Origin: an uncultured bacterium
GTDB taxonomy: Bacteria > Bacillota > Clostridia > Lachnospirales > Lachnospiraceae
DNA length: 7,218 nucleotides
Assembly (NCBI GenBank): GCA_937893485.1
Contig: CALBJL010000072.1
Location: 1 to 7,218 of the forward strand
Direction: 5' to 3'
Part shown: piece by piece, positions 6,367-7,218 of the stretch
How positions within the stretch are numbered: the stretch's first letter is position 1
Layout of the letters: each line of letters begins with the position of its first letter
Translations under genes and position numbers: made by a program
The notes under the pieces: model-generated
What the model saw: the letters and a program-made list of their open reading frames with translations, nothing else
Told to the model about the DNA's origin: nothing
The model's database searches: none

Positions 6367-7218
6367 TCAGCCTTTGACACCACCGAGTGCCACGCCGCCT
6401 ACAATGAACTTCGACAGCAGCAGATATACAATGATTACCGGAAAGATCGAAAATGCGATCATGACATATACCTGACCCATATCGAACTTCAGGAAATCCG
6501 CGCTTCGCAACTGCGCGATCAAAATAGGTAATGTTTTCTTTGTATCCGTATGCAGTACCAGCGCCGGCGTGAAGTAGTTGTTCCAGTTCGATACGAATGT
6601 GAAGATCGCCTGTACTGCAATTGCCGGTTTCATCATCGGGAGCACGATGCTGTTAAATGCACGGAACTCGCCGGAACCGTCGATACGCGCCGCCTCAATG
6701 ATCGCGAGCGGCAATGTACTCTCCATATACTGTTTCATGTAGAAGTATGTAACCGGAGCAGCGATCGCCGGTACGATCAGCGGTGTAAATGTATCATCCA
6801 TATGCAGCTTATTGATCAACTGCAGGAAACCGAGTGCAGTAACCTGTGTCGGGATCATCATGACTGCCAGAATGAATGTAGACATGAATTTCTTTCCCTT
6901 GAAATCATAGGTGTGGATCGCATAAGCGGTAATTGTCGAAAAATACACACTCAGCACCGCGCTGCAGGTAGATACGATAATACTGTTTATCATACCATTT
7001 ACAACCGGCAGTGTACCTGCACACAGACCTTTCCAGTTTTGGATCAGATAATGGCTGGGAATCGGTGTAAATCCTCTCGATAGTTCTCCATGTGAACGTG
7101 TTGCATTTACAAACAAAATATAGAACCAGATCAGACAGAAAAATGTGATCAGGATCAGCACGGTATATGCGATTGTCTTGCGGGCATGCATGCCCAGACC
7201 TTTACTTGTCTTATATTC
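6367..7218 (-). CDS. Carbohydrate ABC transporter permease, MalG type (5' end at or beyond window edge)
   Basis: This is an inner-membrane permease of a binding-protein-dependent sugar importer (CUT1 / MalG group). Counting from the Met at 7191 there are 274 residues with six hydrophobic segments near 7-27, 68-92, 105-127, 137-155, 186-206 and 243-263. The EAA loop that docks on the ATPase is intact: EAARIDGSGEF at 166-176 followed by LP at 184-185. The NATRSHGEL stretch after the first segment and the end GGVALGGVKG are typical of the group. The frame stays open through nine more codons to the edge (EYKTSKGLG), which look like a natural N-terminus, so the true start may lie outside; ATG at 7191 has only a weak AAAGG before it. 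The GH16 gene follows by 49 bases. The sugar is inferred to be a beta-gluco-oligosaccharide from that neighbour alone. Confidence 0.93.
   Translation of the reverse strand, partial: EYKTSKGLGMHARKTIAYTVLILITFFCLIWFYILFVNATRSHGELSRGFTPIPSHYLIQNWKGLCAGTLPVVNGMINSIIVSTCSAVLSVYFSTITAYAIHTYDFKGKKFMSTFILAVMMIPTQVTALGFLQLINKLHMDDTFTPLIVPAIAAPVTYFYMKQYMESTLPLAIIEAARIDGSGEFRAFNSIVLPMMKPAIAVQAIFTFVSNWNNYFTPALVLHTDTKKTLPILIAQLRSADFLKFDMGQVYVMIAFSIFPVIIVYLLLSKFIVGGVALGGVKG

Noticed and set aside
6318..6383. Longer start for the GH16 gene (22 extra residues)
   Set aside because: It would overlap the permease stop and put a charged stretch before the signal peptide. AGGAG before the ATG at 6317 fits far better.
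6550..7083. Plus-strand open frame of 177 codons opposite the permease
   Set aside because: It is the antisense shadow of a well-supported membrane protein. Its Arg/Cys/His-rich composition is what the complement of hydrophobic codons gives.

Overview
The window looks like chromosome of a gut-type Lachnospiraceae (Roseburia / Agathobacter / Eubacterium relative). This is inferred from moderate-to-low GC, strong GGAGG-type ribosome binding sites and the gene types. No 16S rRNA or other phylogenetic marker is present. All four supported genes lie on the minus strand, so the window is transcribed from high to low coordinates.

At the high-coordinate end (6367-7218) is a MalG-type sugar ABC transporter permease whose start is at or beyond the window edge. 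After 49 bases comes a very large secreted enzyme gene (1296-6317, 1673 residues). It has a signal peptide, a laminarinase-type GH16 catalytic domain with an intact E-I-D-I-A-E site, then about eight beta-sandwich modules that mostly resemble carbohydrate-binding module family 4/9. A Gly/Ser-rich linker divides the modules. This is the tail of a polysaccharide utilisation operon: the enzyme would cut beta-1,3- or mixed-linked glucan outside the cell, and the transporter would import the oligosaccharides. The solute-binding protein, second permease and regulator would be expected beyond 7218.

A strong hairpin with T-runs on both sides (1238-1283) closes this operon. Below it is a GNAT acetyltransferase (559-1050) with its own well-formed promoter and ribosome binding site. 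Below that is the first 145 codons of hypB, the nickel-delivery GTPase of hydrogenase maturation, running off the window at base 1. These two genes are unrelated in function to the glucan operon.

The most interesting object is the giant GH16 protein: many modules, a recent-looking tandem duplication of two of them, one divergent module behind the linker, a shift to lower GC toward its C-terminus, and no visible wall anchor. I found no CRISPR array, RNA gene, insertion sequence or phage gene. The longest stretch without a gene is 245 bases.
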